Source: Serinicoccus profundi (lineage in GTDB: Bacteria; Actinomycetota; Actinomycetes; Actinomycetales; Dermatophilaceae). From it: a stretch of DNA of 64,000 nucleotides. The first letter of the stretch is position 1. Every line of letters starts with the position of its first letter. The notes below the pieces were generated by a model. It was not told where the DNA came from. It did no database searches and saw nothing but the letters and a program-made list of their open reading frames with translations. The position numbers and the translations under genes are program-made. The stretch spans positions 2,666,001 to 2,730,000 of the forward strand of contig NZ_CP042862.1 in assembly GCF_008001015.1 (NCBI RefSeq). Direction: 5' to 3'. This document shows positions 38,413-46,478 of this stretch, piece by piece.

Positions 38413-38856
38413 TCAGCGCCTGCCCGGCGGGGCGGAGACGTGCCAGCGCCGCAGCCGGTCGAGCTCACCGGGGGGCACGCCGAGCAGGGTGATGAGCCGG
38501 CCGTCGCGGCGCACCGCCTGGACGCGCCAGGCCCGCTCCCCCGGCTGGTCGGTGCGCAGGTCGAGGATGTCGGCCCGGGTCAGGCGGCTCACCTCCGCTC
38601 CCGACGTGACCACGATCGCGTCCTCCTCGAGCCGGGTGCTGCTGTGCTCCCGGCGGCTCGCCCAGACGAGGAACACGCCATACCCCGCCCAGAGGGTGAC
38701 GAGGAGCACCTCGAGCACGCGCCACGGGTAGGACACCGCGAGGGCCGCGATCGCGCTGAGGACGACCGCGACGCCGATCGAGGCCCGCAGGGTCGGCAGC
38801 CAGCGCGGCTGCATGAGCCACTCCATGGGGAGGTCGGGCAGGTCAGCGCCGGTCAC
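38413..38856 (-). CDS. PH-like membrane protein
   Basis: A 147-residue protein with two adjacent helices (IGVAVVLSAIAALAVSYPWR, VLLVTLWAGYGVFLVWASRR) followed by a short domain with EDAIVVTSGAEVSRL, ADILDLRTD and RRDGRLITLLGVPP, resembling bacterial PH domains. The GTG at 38856 is chosen; the longer frame begins with low-complexity Arg-rich sequence. Paralogue-like to 36893 and 39240. Function unknown. Confidence 0.65.
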   Translation of the reverse strand: MTGADLPDLPMEWLMQPRWLPTLRASIGVAVVLSAIAALAVSYPWRVLEVLLVTLWAGYGVFLVWASRREHSSTRLEEDAIVVTSGAEVSRLTRADILDLRTDQPGERAWRVQAVRRDGRLITLLGVPPGELDRLRRWHVSAPPGRR

Positions 38857-38902
38857 GGGTCCAGCGTAGGAACCCCCGGGCCCGGCGTCGCGCCGACGGC
38901 GA

Positions 38903-39115
38903 TCAGGCCCGCTCGACCTCGCTTCGCAGCTTGAGCACGACGGTGTCGTCATCCTGCTCGATGACGTAGGCGGGGTCGTCGTCGGTGCCGTTGCGGGTCA
39001 CCTTCTTCCCCTTGGTGGTCCGGCTCACGCGCTCGTGGTGGACCTCCGTCACGGTGCCCTGCGCGTGGGAGCTGCCCCACGACCACGTGACGGTCGTGCC
39101 GACGCGGATGGCCAT
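38903..39115 (-). CDS. DUF2945 (HVA1/Tudor-like) protein
   Basis: A 70-residue protein. VGTTVTWSWGSSHAQGTVTE, then TRNGTDDDPAYVIEQDDD and VVLKLRSEVER, match the DUF2945 hypervirulence-associated small-beta-barrel family. Start ATG follows AAGGAG at 39122-39127. Function unknown; the family often appears near stress genes. Confidence 0.85.
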   Translation of the reverse strand: MAIRVGTTVTWSWGSSHAQGTVTEVHHERVSRTTKGKKVTRNGTDDDPAYVIEQDDDTVVLKLRSEVERA

Positions 39116-39239
39116 GTGTGTCTCCTTCGTGAGGGGCGCCGCACCGGGCGAGGTGCTCGACCTGCCAGGGCGCCGGGTCTTCCATCGTGCGGCACGCCCG
39201 ACCGGCGCGCAGGGTGAACGGCTACCCCGCCGGTATGCC

Positions 39240-39632
39240 TCAGCGCCCCGCCAGCGCGCGCCGCACCTGGCGGACGTCGGTGAGCGGGACGCCGGGCAGC
39301 TCGACGCCCTGGCCGGTGGTGAGGAGGGCGACGACTCCCCCGCGGCGGGGATCCTCCTGCACGGCCGTGATCGCGGCGGCCGGCACCTCCGTCGCGCGGA
39401 TGCCGTTGTGCACGACGAGTCCCTCGCGGGAGGCAGTGGTGCTGCCGCCGGTGCGGAGGTAGGCCAGGGCGATGAGGACGAGCACGGCGAGCCGGACGGC
39501 GAGGCCGAGGAGGTCGTCGGTCAGTGGCGTGCCACCGGCGGTGTAGCGGTGCACCGTGACACCGATGACCAGCACGAAGGCGAGGAGCAGCGCCCAGGAG
39601 AGGGCCTTGGGCCGGTGGCGGGTCCAGGTCAT
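39240..39632 (-). CDS. Short PH-like membrane protein
   Basis: A 130-residue protein with helices ALSWALLLAFVLVIGVTVHR and LAVRLAVLVLIALAYLRTGG, then a short beta-rich domain, TASREGLVVHNGIRATEVP through VALLTTGQGVELPGVPLTD. Same plan as 36893 and 38413, but the closest match is the layout and not the sequence. Function unknown. Confidence 0.65.
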   Translation of the reverse strand: MTWTRHRPKALSWALLLAFVLVIGVTVHRYTAGGTPLTDDLLGLAVRLAVLVLIALAYLRTGGSTTASREGLVVHNGIRATEVPAAAITAVQEDPRRGGVVALLTTGQGVELPGVPLTDVRQVRRALAGR

Positions 39633-39656
39633 GCGGCGCGTCCCATGGCCCCAAGA

Positions 39657-40334
39657 CTAGGGGTGCCGAGGCTGACCCGGACGCACCGACGCCCCCGACC
39701 GGTGGGGTCGGGGGCGTCGGTGTCGAGCGGCGCTGTCGTCGGGCGCCCTCACTCCACCCGCGCCGTCGCGGTGCGGCGCAGCGGGCGGCGCGCAGGCGCG
39801 TCCAGCAGCAGCTGGCAGCTGCACGTCGGTGTCGGGCAGCGCCCGCCGGAGGTCCGCGGCGCACCGGACGGCGGCGTCCTGGACGTCCCGCCCGCGGGCG
39901 CCCGGAGCGAGGTCCGCGCGCAGCTGCAGGACGGGGTGGTCCTGGGTGCCGATCGAGCGGGCCCGGACGTGGTCGACCGGGGCCAGCGTGCCGAGCTGGT
40001 CGGCGAGGGCACTCCCGAGGCTCGACAGGTCGACCCGCAGGCGCCCGTCGGGCCGGCTCAGCGGCAGACCCACCTCGGGCACCGAGGGCCGGTCGAGGTG
40101 CTTGACCAGCCAGACGAGGCCGAGCAGGCCCAGGAGCAGACCGACGGCGGCCACGGCCCACGGCCACCACGGCGCCTCCGCGAGGGCACCGGCTCCGCCG
40201 AGCTCGATCTGGTCGGGGTAGTCGCTGGAGACCAGCCGGAAGCGCCACTCGAGGGCGAGCAGCCCGGCGGCCAGCAGGGCCACGGCGAGCAGGAGGACCA
40301 CGGTGCGGTCCAGTGCGGCAAGTCGGCGGCTCAT
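39657..40334 (-). CDS. AmaP-like Asp23 membrane-anchor protein, C-terminus shifted
   Basis: Two N-terminal helices (TVVLLLAVALLAAGLLALEW, WAVAAVGLLLGLLGLVWLVK) precede an Asp23-like soluble domain, the plan of AmaP anchors for Asp23/Gls24 proteins. The open frame runs to 39657, but after PDTDVQL (near 39820) it turns into Arg/Pro-rich nonsense. The next frame gives QLLLDAPARRPLRRTATARV and stops at 39749, which looks natural. One extra base in CAGCTGCCAGCTGCTG would do this. It is the last gene of the Asp23 cluster, overlapping the preceding gene. Confidence 0.7.
   Translation of the reverse strand: MSRRLAALDRTVVLLLAVALLAAGLLALEWRFRLVSSDYPDQIELGGAGALAEAPWWPWAVAAVGLLLGLLGLVWLVKHLDRPSVPEVGLPLSRPDGRLRVDLSSLGSALADQLGTLAPVDHVRARSIGTQDHPVLQLRADLAPGARGRDVQDAAVRCAADLRRALPDTDVQLPAAAGRACAPPAAPHRDGAGGVRAPDDSAARHRRPRPHRSGASVRPGQPRHP
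39685..39721. terminator. Terminator of the Asp23 cluster
   Basis: ACCGACGCCCCCGACC, loop GGTGG, GGTCGGGGGCGTCGGT: a perfect 16-bp stem. It lies just past 39749, which supports that position as the true end of the last gene in the cluster. Confidence 0.85.
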
Positions 40335-40855
40335 CGGACGGGCTCCTTGACGGTGACGTGGATCTGCGGGTCGGCCACGCCGTCGAGGCGCTCGGTCACC
40401 GATCGGGTGACCTCCTCGACGAGGTGGTCACGGGCTCCCGCCAGGGGGGCGCGGACCGCGAGGCGCACCTTCGAGCGGGTTGCGCGTACCTCCTCGACGG
40501 CGGAGACCCCGTTGGTGCGCTCCGCGGCGTCCCGGGCCAGGTGGCCGAGCGCGTCGGGCGTCGCCCAGACGTCGACCTCACCGGGGGCGCGGCGATGGGT
40601 CTTCGATCCCGGCCGCAACGCCAGGACGAGGAGGAGCAGGCCGAGCAGCAGGGCGATGGCGCCTGCGGCAACCGTCTGCTGTTCGGCGGTGACGGTGCCC
40701 GATGCGGTAAGCAGCGGGGTGAGCCGCGGCGAGCCCTCGATCCAGGACTGCGCCACGAGCAGCTCGCGCACGGCAAGCACGCTCAGCGTGACGAAGGCCA
40801 GGGCCAGCAGCAGCGCCGGCCAGATCACGGCGGGGCGGCGGCGAGGCGTCCTCAT
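40331..40855 (-). CDS. DUF6286-type membrane protein of the Asp23 cluster
   Basis: A 174-residue protein. Two hydrophobic segments (VIWPALLLALAFVTLSVLAV, VAAGAIALLLGLLLLVLALR) are followed by an Asp23-like soluble domain (SAVEEVRATRSKVRLAVRAP, ending IHVTVKEPVR). DUF6286 proteins sit in actinobacterial Asp23 operons. It overlaps both neighbours by four bases, so it is co-translated. Confidence 0.78.
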   Translation of the reverse strand: MRTPRRRPAVIWPALLLALAFVTLSVLAVRELLVAQSWIEGSPRLTPLLTASGTVTAEQQTVAAGAIALLLGLLLLVLALRPGSKTHRRAPGEVDVWATPDALGHLARDAAERTNGVSAVEEVRATRSKVRLAVRAPLAGARDHLVEEVTRSVTERLDGVADPQIHVTVKEPVR

Positions 40856-41232
40856 GACACCCTCCTCTCCCGCGCGTCCGCATCAGGAGCGACGGCGCGG
40901 ATCTCGACGTCGACGGTATGCACGTCCACGCCGGTCAGGCGGGACGCCTCGGCGCGCACGGTGTCCCTGACCTCGGCCGCCACGTCGGCGAGCGCGCAGG
41001 GCCAGGTGGCGTCGACCGAGAGCTGGACGGTGGCGCTGCGACCGGTCATCCGGACGTCGGCGTGCGGGCTGCCCGCACCCCGCAGCGAGTCCAGGGCGCC
41101 GGAGCGCGACGTGACGCCGGGCACCTGGCGGGCCGTCTCCTCGACGACCTTGCGGACCACCTTGTGGGCGACGGTCAGCGTGCCGGCGACCCGGTCCTGC
41201 TCGGTGCGGGTCGCCGCGGCAGCCTCAGCCAC
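40852..41232 (-). CDS. Asp23/Gls24-family protein
   Basis: A 126-residue Asp23-like protein: TVAHKVVRKVVEETARQVPG, VRMTGRSATVQLSVDATWPC and VDVHTVDVEIRAVAP. The family forms envelope-associated stress proteins. The GTG at 41232 starts where natural sequence begins and overlaps the preceding gene by eight bases. The frame could open at 41304, but that part is antisense noise. Confidence 0.78.
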   Translation of the reverse strand: MAEAAAATRTEQDRVAGTLTVAHKVVRKVVEETARQVPGVTSRSGALDSLRGAGSPHADVRMTGRSATVQLSVDATWPCALADVAAEVRDTVRAEASRLTGVDVHTVDVEIRAVAPDADARERRVS

Positions 41233-41401
41233 GGCGTCCGCGCAGGGCTGCGGTGAGATCGACCTCACCGGAGAGCTGGCCGGCGACGGCATACCCCGCA
41301 CCACCCAGGACCAGGGCGAGCAGGAAGCCGCCGAGGCCGCCGAGGATGCCGGTGAGGGCGAGCAGCAGGCCGATGAGAAGGCCGAGAGTGGCAGTGTTCA
41401 T
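41225..41401 (-). CDS. Small DUF2273-like membrane protein
   Basis: A 58-residue double-helix protein: NTATLGLLIGLLLALTGILG and GFLLALVLGGAGYAVAGQL. Such DUF2273-like proteins are standard members of Asp23 clusters. The ATG at 41401 is chosen over 41416 because AAGGAGATT at 41405-41413 is then its ribosome site and not coding sequence. Confidence 0.78.
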   Translation of the reverse strand: MNTATLGLLIGLLLALTGILGGLGGFLLALVLGGAGYAVAGQLSGEVDLTAALRGRRG

Positions 41402-41412
41402 GGGAATCTCCT

Positions 41413-41694
41413 TCATGACAGGCTCCTGAAGCGACGGGAACCGGGTAGCTGGGTGGGCAGGGAAGAACGCAGACGACGGGTGCCAGCGCCGACCCGGCGG
41501 AGCCAGCCGGACACCCGACCTGAGGCCGTGCGCCGGAGGGTGGGCGCACCGCCGGACGGGGACGCGGTGTGCGCCTCGTCCACCTGGCGCAGGAGCCGCA
41601 GGTAGGTGTCCACCGAGCCACCCCGGTCGGGGTGGTGCTCGCGGGCGATGCGACGGCGCGCCTCGCGCCGCTGCTGCTTGAGCGGGTCAGACAT
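41413..41694 (-). CDS. Small protein with HPD J-domain-like motif
   Basis: A 93-residue basic protein. ARRRIAREHHPDRGG carries an HPD tripeptide at 21-23, preceded by a basic helix and followed by YLRLLRQVDEAH, the helix II-HPD-helix III plan of a DnaJ J domain. Helices I and IV seem short or absent. The rest is Ser/Arg-rich. It may recruit DnaK to the Asp23 complex (inference). Between two Asp23-cluster genes, with eight-base overlap upstream. Confidence 0.65.
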   Translation of the reverse strand: MSDPLKQQRREARRRIAREHHPDRGGSVDTYLRLLRQVDEAHTASPSGGAPTLRRTASGRVSGWLRRVGAGTRRLRSSLPTQLPGSRRFRSLS

Positions 41695-41983
41695 CCGCCG
41701 GACCGGCGACGTCCTCGACGACGACGTCGACGGGGCCGTCGACGAGCGTGCGCACCGCGGTGCGCACGGCGTCGGTGGTGCCCGCGACCGGGGCCGCCCA
41801 GTCGAGGACGACGTGCACCTCGCACCCGTCCTGGGTGAGGCGGACCCCGGGCACCCGGCGGCCGGGCAGGTAGGTGCCGACCTCGCCCATCACCCCGGGG
41901 TGCAGCTCGTGCACCCCGGGCACCGTGAGGACACGCTCGGACACCAGCTCGGCCAGTACCGGCTTGGTCGCGTCACTCGACAC
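41687..41983 (-). CDS. Short Asp23-like protein
   Basis: A 98-residue protein: VSERVLTVPGVHELHPGVMG, VRLTQDGCEVHVVLDWAAPV and GPVDVVVEDVAG. It looks like one Asp23 repeat unit without the usual N-terminal segment. It overlaps the main Asp23 gene by 11 bases. Confidence 0.68.
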   Translation of the reverse strand: MSSDATKPVLAELVSERVLTVPGVHELHPGVMGEVGTYLPGRRVPGVRLTQDGCEVHVVLDWAAPVAGTTDAVRTAVRTLVDGPVDVVVEDVAGPADV

Positions 41984-42428
41984 GGCTCCCCTGCGGCTCG
42001 GCGTCCTGGTCGTCGCCGGGGAGGTGGACGTCGTGGACGCTGATGTTGACCTCGCTGACCTCCAGGCCGGTCATCCGCTCGACCGAGGAGGTGACGTTGC
42101 TGCGCACGCCCGCGGCCAGGTCGGCGATGGAGACGCCGTACTCGGTGACCAGGTCGATGTCGATGGCCGTCTGGCGCTCGCCGACCTCGACCGCGACACC
42201 CTGGCTCATCTTGGTGCGCGAGCCGGGGATGCGGTCACGGACGGCGCCGACCGCGCGGGCGGTGCCGCCGCCGAGGTCGTAGACCCCGCTGACCTCGCGG
42301 GTGGCAATGCCGGCGATCTTGGCGACCACGGTGTCGGCGATGGAGGTGCGGCCCTGGTCCGTGACCAGGGGGCCGTCGGCCTGCGTGCGGGCGACCTCGT
42401 TGGTGGTGGACTGCTTCTGCTCGGTCAT
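41973..42428 (-). CDS. Asp23/Gls24-family envelope stress protein
   Basis: A 151-residue classic Asp23 protein: RTSIADTVVAKIAGIATREV, SGVYDLGGG, VAVEVGERQTAIDIDLVTEY, GVSIADLAAGVRSNVTSSVE, LEVSEVNISVHDVHLP. First and best-conserved gene of the cluster. The ATG at 42428 has the site GAGAGG; ATG 42458 is an alternative. It is divergent from the sigma factor gene, so the two probably share a control region (42429-42562). Confidence 0.9.
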   Translation of the reverse strand: MTEQKQSTTNEVARTQADGPLVTDQGRTSIADTVVAKIAGIATREVSGVYDLGGGTARAVGAVRDRIPGSRTKMSQGVAVEVGERQTAIDIDLVTEYGVSIADLAAGVRSNVTSSVERMTGLEVSEVNISVHDVHLPGDDQDAEPQGSRVE

Positions 42429-42676
42429 GGTGAACCTCTCGTGTGGTTGATCTGTCATGGGTGTAGTCGTGCCCGGGCCCCGAGGAGTCACGCGCTCGCG
42501 CTGTGACCTGCATCACCTCCTCCCGGTCGGCCCCATCCAGGTCGACGGCGCATGATGAGCGGGTGCACAGATCCGCCGATCCCGAGCAGGGCGGTCCGCC
42601 GACGGATCACCCGCCGACGGACGGCTCGCTCGTCCGCGCTGCGCGACTCGGCGACCAGGGCGCATACCGGTAGATC

Positions 42677-43150
42677 GTGGACCGGTATGGCCCCGGCATG
42701 TTCCCGTATGCCCGCACCCTCGTCGGGCACGAGCAGGACGCCGGGGACGTGGTGCAGGAGGCCTTCGTGTCGGCGTGGAAGGGGCTGCCGACCTTCCGCG
42801 GCGACTCCTCGCTCAAGACCTGGCTCTACCGCCTCGTCCACCGCCGCGCCATGGACCACCACCGTCGGCGTCGGCCGGTCCCGGTCGAGGACGAGGCCTT
42901 CGCCGACCTGCTCGCGGATGCCTCGGGCGACCCGGTGCGGCAGGCGGAGGGGCAGGAGATGCTCACCGACCTGCGCCGCGCCCTCGCCGAGCTGCCCGAG
43001 ATGCAGCGCGCCTGCTGGTTGCTCCGCGAGGTGGAGGGTATGCAGTACCAGGAGATCGCGGACACGCTCGGTCTCCCGGTCGGTAGCGTGAGGGGTCACC
43101 TGCACCGAGGACGAACCACGCTGGCCGAGAGGATGTCGCGATGGCGCTAG
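42677..43150 (+). CDS. ECF sigma factor, N-terminus cut by an in-frame stop
   Basis: The frame from GTG 42677 gives region 2 (DAGDVVQEAFVSAWKGLPTF, WLYRLVHRRAMDHH) and region 4 (LRRALAELPEMQRACWLLRE, GMQYQEIADTLGLP, SVRGHLHRGRTTLAERM). Upstream in the same frame, from GTG 42563, natural sigma sequence SLVRAARLGDQGAYR ends at TAG 42671-42673 and continues IVDRYGPGMFPYARTLVG. So the ancestral start was 42563, and a stop now interrupts region 2.1. Initiation at 42677 would keep most of the factor. It overlaps the next, Asp23-like gene by ten bases. Confidence 0.8.
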   Translation: MDRYGPGMFPYARTLVGHEQDAGDVVQEAFVSAWKGLPTFRGDSSLKTWLYRLVHRRAMDHHRRRRPVPVEDEAFADLLADASGDPVRQAEGQEMLTDLRRALAELPEMQRACWLLREVEGMQYQEIADTLGLPVGSVRGHLHRGRTTLAERMSRWR

Positions 43151-43629
43151 AACCGTCAGACCCGCTGGAGCGGGCGACGAGTGCGCTGCGTCGTGACGCC
43201 GAGCGCCATCAGTGGCTCGAGCTCTCCGAGGCGATCATGACCCGCGTGCGGGGCATCTCCTGGCCCGCGACGCGCATCCTCGCGGTCGACCCGGACGGGC
43301 AGGCGGAGCGTGACGCCCAGGGGTCGCGGACCTTCGTGTCCAGCCGGGTCGTGCGTGACGCCCTCCGCCAGGCGCTGACGACGGGCGCCGTGGAGCCGGT
43401 CTCCATCGACCTGAAGGTGGAGGAGGACCACCTCGTCCACCTCGACCTGGACCTCGTGGCGACCTACGCGCAGGACCTGCGCGAGGTCGGAGCCTGGGCG
43501 CGCGGCGAGGCCGCCCGGATCCTCACCGAGCAGCTCGGCCCACTGCCCTCCTTCGATGCCGACGCCGACGCCGACCTGACGATCACCATCACCGACCTGC
43601 ACGACGAGGCCGGCCCCCAGACCCCGTGA
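43141..43629 (+). CDS. Asp23-like protein paired with the sigma factor
   Basis: A 162-residue protein. IMTRVRGISWPATRILAVDP, SSRVVRDALRQALTTGAVEP, VSIDLKVEEDHLVHLDLDLV and ADLTITITDLHDEAG follow the plan of actinobacterial Asp23-like proteins, with an N-terminal helical lead. No zinc or anti-sigma motif is seen, but its overlap with the sigma gene suggests it controls or reports to that factor (inference). Confidence 0.7.
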   Translation: MALEPSDPLERATSALRRDAERHQWLELSEAIMTRVRGISWPATRILAVDPDGQAERDAQGSRTFVSSRVVRDALRQALTTGAVEPVSIDLKVEEDHLVHLDLDLVATYAQDLREVGAWARGEAARILTEQLGPLPSFDADADADLTITITDLHDEAGPQTP

Positions 43630-43703
43630 TCGCCGCGCGTGAGTGACCCCGCGATCGACCCTGTCGCTGATCCAGCCGTCCACCGCGCGGATGATCTGAC
43701 CGC

Positions 43704-44711
43704 ATGACGTCGTGGGAGCGCCTGCAGGGCGTGCTCGTCGCCGCCTCGGCAGGGGTCGGTCTGGCGGTCGGTCTCGCCTGGCCGGTGGGTGCCGCGGCCG
43801 AGCACGTCGTCCTCCCGGCCCTGATGCTCATGCTCGTGGCCGTCTTCGCGCAGATGGACGCGGCGCAGGTCGCGCAGGTGCGTGGGGCGCGCGCCCTGGT
43901 CGCGGCGAGCCTGGTGCTCAACTTCGTGCTCACCCCCGCTCTGGCGTGGGTCCTCGGGGCCGGGCTGCTCGGCGGGTCGCCGGACCTGCGGGTCGGCCTC
44001 CTGCTGCTCCTCGTGACTCCGTGCACCGACTGGTACCTCGTCTTCACCGCCATGGCCCGCGGCCACACCGGCATCGCCGCCGCGCTGCTGCCCGTCAACC
44101 TCGTCCTGCAGCTGGTGCTCCTGCCCGTCTACGTGCTGCTGCTCGGCGGCCCGGCCGCGACGGTGGGGGTCTCGACCCTGGCGGAGGCCGTCCTGCTCGT
44201 GCTCGCCCTGCCGCTCGCGCTCGCCGTCCTCGTGCGCTGGGCCGCGCGACGGCACGGCGGTGAGGTATGGCGTGAGCGCGTCGTGCTCGACCCGCTCGCG
44301 CGCTCGGTGCTGCCGCTCCTGTGCCTGGCGGTCCTCGCGATGTTCGCCTGGCAGTCCCGCACGGTCGTGGCCCACCTCGACGAGCTCGCGCTCCTGCTGC
44401 TCCCCCTCGGGGTCTTCTTCGTCCTCGCTCCCCTGGCCGCCACCGCCACCGCCCGGCTGCTGCACCTGCCACCCGACCAGCGGGTTACGCTGACCATGAC
44501 GACCACCGCCCGGAACTCGCCGCTGGCCCTGGCGATCGCCGTCGCCGCCTTCCCCGACCGCCCCCTCATCGCCGTCGCCCTCGTCATCGGCCCCCTCGTC
44601 GAGTTGCCCGTCCTCGCCGTGCTGGCCCAGCTCGTCCGGCCTCGCCCCCACCTGGCTGAGGCCGCGCCCGGGCCTGTGCCGTCCGATCCACGCATGTGCA
44701 GGAACTCGTGA
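43704..44711 (+). CDS. ACR3/BASS-type transporter
   Basis: A 335-residue carrier with about ten membrane segments. The signatures LLLVTPCTDWYLVFTAMARG and MTTTARNSPLALAIAVAAFP belong to the ACR3-like branch of the bile acid:sodium symporter superfamily, often annotated as arsenic resistance protein. The Cys in PCTDW equals the essential Cys of ACR3. No ars genes are adjacent, so arsenite as substrate is unproven. Confidence 0.78.
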   Translation: MTSWERLQGVLVAASAGVGLAVGLAWPVGAAAEHVVLPALMLMLVAVFAQMDAAQVAQVRGARALVAASLVLNFVLTPALAWVLGAGLLGGSPDLRVGLLLLLVTPCTDWYLVFTAMARGHTGIAAALLPVNLVLQLVLLPVYVLLLGGPAATVGVSTLAEAVLLVLALPLALAVLVRWAARRHGGEVWRERVVLDPLARSVLPLLCLAVLAMFAWQSRTVVAHLDELALLLLPLGVFFVLAPLAATATARLLHLPPDQRVTLTMTTTARNSPLALAIAVAAFPDRPLIAVALVIGPLVELPVLAVLAQLVRPRPHLAEAAPGPVPSDPRMCRNS

Positions 44712-44733
44712 CATGTGCGGGCCCACCCGTGCC

Positions 44734-45258
44734 CTACCCGAACGCCCCGCGCACGAGCCGCCGGTGCGCGGCGACGACGTCGCCCTGCTGGCGCCGGGCC
44801 CGCTCCTCGAGGCCGCGGAACTGCTCGGGGTCCAGCCCGAGGGCGTCGGCGTGCACGGTCAACGACCGCCACAGACCGGACTTCCCGTTGATCCCCGCCT
44901 GGAGGACCTCGAGCTCGAGGAGCGGTGTCAGCGGGGAGCGCTGTCGCAGACGTCCGTTGAGCTTGAGCCGGCCGACCAGCTCGCCGCCCCTGGCGAGCAG
45001 GAGCTTGGCCGGGTGGGGTCGCAGACCGAGTGAGCGGATCACCTCCACCAGGGTCTGGCGGTCCTCCGTGATCTCCTGCAGCAGCTGGGTGAGCTCCGCG
45101 GCGATCGGCAGGTCCTGGTAGGAGTCGCGCATCATCGTCAGCCGCTGCACGATCCCCGTCGCCCCGGTGAGGTGGTCCTCGAGGTAGATCTGCAGGAGCG
45201 CACGGTCTGGCAGGGCTGAGGGCTGGGTGTCGTCATCCACGTGTCGAGACTTGGGCAC
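44734..45258 (-). CDS. Helical protein of unknown function
   Basis: A 174-residue all-helical protein. LQIYLEDHLTGATGIVQRLT, LLQEITEDRQTLVEVIRSLG and PLLELEVLQAGINGKSGLWR form an up-down bundle with acidic residues spaced like ferritin-like or hemerythrin-like proteins. I recognise the family as common in actinobacteria but cannot name it. The GTG at 45258 is chosen because the frame upstream is antisense to the dehydrogenase. Confidence 0.65.
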   Translation of the reverse strand: MPKSRHVDDDTQPSALPDRALLQIYLEDHLTGATGIVQRLTMMRDSYQDLPIAAELTQLLQEITEDRQTLVEVIRSLGLRPHPAKLLLARGGELVGRLKLNGRLRQRSPLTPLLELEVLQAGINGKSGLWRSLTVHADALGLDPEQFRGLEERARRQQGDVVAAHRRLVRGAFG

Positions 45259-45307
45259 CTGGCCTCTCCCGGCAACCCGAGCCGTCACGGCCTGCACCCG
45301 GACACGG

Positions 45308-45327
45308 CGCGGGGCTCCGTCCCCGCG
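45308..45327 (-). terminator. Hairpin after the alcohol dehydrogenase gene
   Basis: CGCGGGG-CTCCGT-CCCCGCG, a perfect 7-bp stem with a 6-base loop, immediately past the stop of the minus-strand dehydrogenase gene (45336). Confidence 0.65.
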
Positions 45328-45335
45328 AGGGTTCC

Positions 45336-46478
45336 TCAGCCGATGGAGACGACGGCGCGACCGGTGATGGCGCCCTTGCGCAGCTCGTCGAAGGCCACGC
45401 CGACCTCGTCGAACGCGAAGACCTTGGTCACCACGTCGCGATAGCGCAGGGCGCCCTCGTCGGCGAGCCTGATGACCGCGGGCAGGTCGGCCCGGGTGCG
45501 TGCTCCGTAGTTGCCGATGATCCGCAGGCTCCGACGCACCATGAGGTTGATCTCGACCGCGGCGGTCGACCCGGCCGATCCGAGACCCACCGGCACCATG
45601 CGCCCTCCGGGGGCCAGCACCGACAGTGCGGTCTCGAAGGTCTGCGGAAGGCCCAGGGCCTCGAAGGCGACGTCGACACCCCTGCCCCCGGTGGCGCTCA
45701 TGACGGCGTCCCGCACGTCGACCGTCGCGGAGTTGATGCTCATCGTGGCACCGAGTCGCTCCGCGGCCGCGAGCTTGCCGTCCTCGACGTCGATGGCGAT
45801 GACCTGGGCCGCACCGAGGGCCCGCGCGATCTGCACGAGGTTCGACCCGACTCCCCCCACCGCGATGACCGCGACCGTCTCCCCCTGGCGGAGGTCCGCC
45901 GCACGGCGCACCGCCCCGTATGCCGTGAGCCCTGCGCACCCGAGGATCGCGGCGGGCACGGCGTCCATACTGTCGGGGATCGGCGCGACCGAGGTCACCG
46001 GGAGGACGGCATACTCGGCCAGCCCACCCATCGAGTACATCGCCAGCGTGGTGCCGTCGAGGTCGTGGAGCCGGCTCGTCCCGTCGTAGAGCTGCCCCCG
46101 GAGGCGGTTCTGCTCGAAGAAGGGCAGGCACAGGTCGTCGCGCCCCCTGACGCAGTGCTCACAGTGGCCGCACGGCATGAGGAAGGCGCCGGCCACGCGC
46201 TGCCCGATGGCGAGTCCACGCCGGTTCGCGCCCGGGCCGAAGGCGGCGATGGTCCCCGAGATCTCGTGGCCCAGCACCGTCGGGCGTGGGAAGGGGATGG
46301 CGTCGTCCAGGACGTGCAGGTCGCTGTGGCAGACGCCGCAGGCCCCGACCCGCACGAGGACCTCGCCCTCGAGGGGTTGCGGGGTGGCGATGGTCTCCAG
46401 CACCAGCGGCCCCGCCGCCTCTCGTGAGACGGCGGCCCGCATGGTGGCGGGGATCGGTGACTCGGTCGTCGAGGTCAT
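45336..46478 (-). CDS. Zinc-dependent alcohol dehydrogenase (MDR family)
   Basis: A 380-residue medium-chain dehydrogenase. Catalytic zinc ligands are in GACGVCHSDLHVL (Cys near 49) and LGHEISG. The structural zinc site is CGHCEHCVRGRDDLC, four Cys. The NAD motif AVGGVGSNLVQIA lies near 200 with a following Asp (AIDVED), favouring NAD over NADP. Substrate unknown; the family covers primary alcohols, aldehydes and diols. Confidence 0.9.
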   Translation of the reverse strand: MTSTTESPIPATMRAAVSREAAGPLVLETIATPQPLEGEVLVRVGACGVCHSDLHVLDDAIPFPRPTVLGHEISGTIAAFGPGANRRGLAIGQRVAGAFLMPCGHCEHCVRGRDDLCLPFFEQNRLRGQLYDGTSRLHDLDGTTLAMYSMGGLAEYAVLPVTSVAPIPDSMDAVPAAILGCAGLTAYGAVRRAADLRQGETVAVIAVGGVGSNLVQIARALGAAQVIAIDVEDGKLAAAERLGATMSINSATVDVRDAVMSATGGRGVDVAFEALGLPQTFETALSVLAPGGRMVPVGLGSAGSTAAVEINLMVRRSLRIIGNYGARTRADLPAVIRLADEGALRYRDVVTKVFAFDEVGVAFDELRKGAITGRAVVSIG

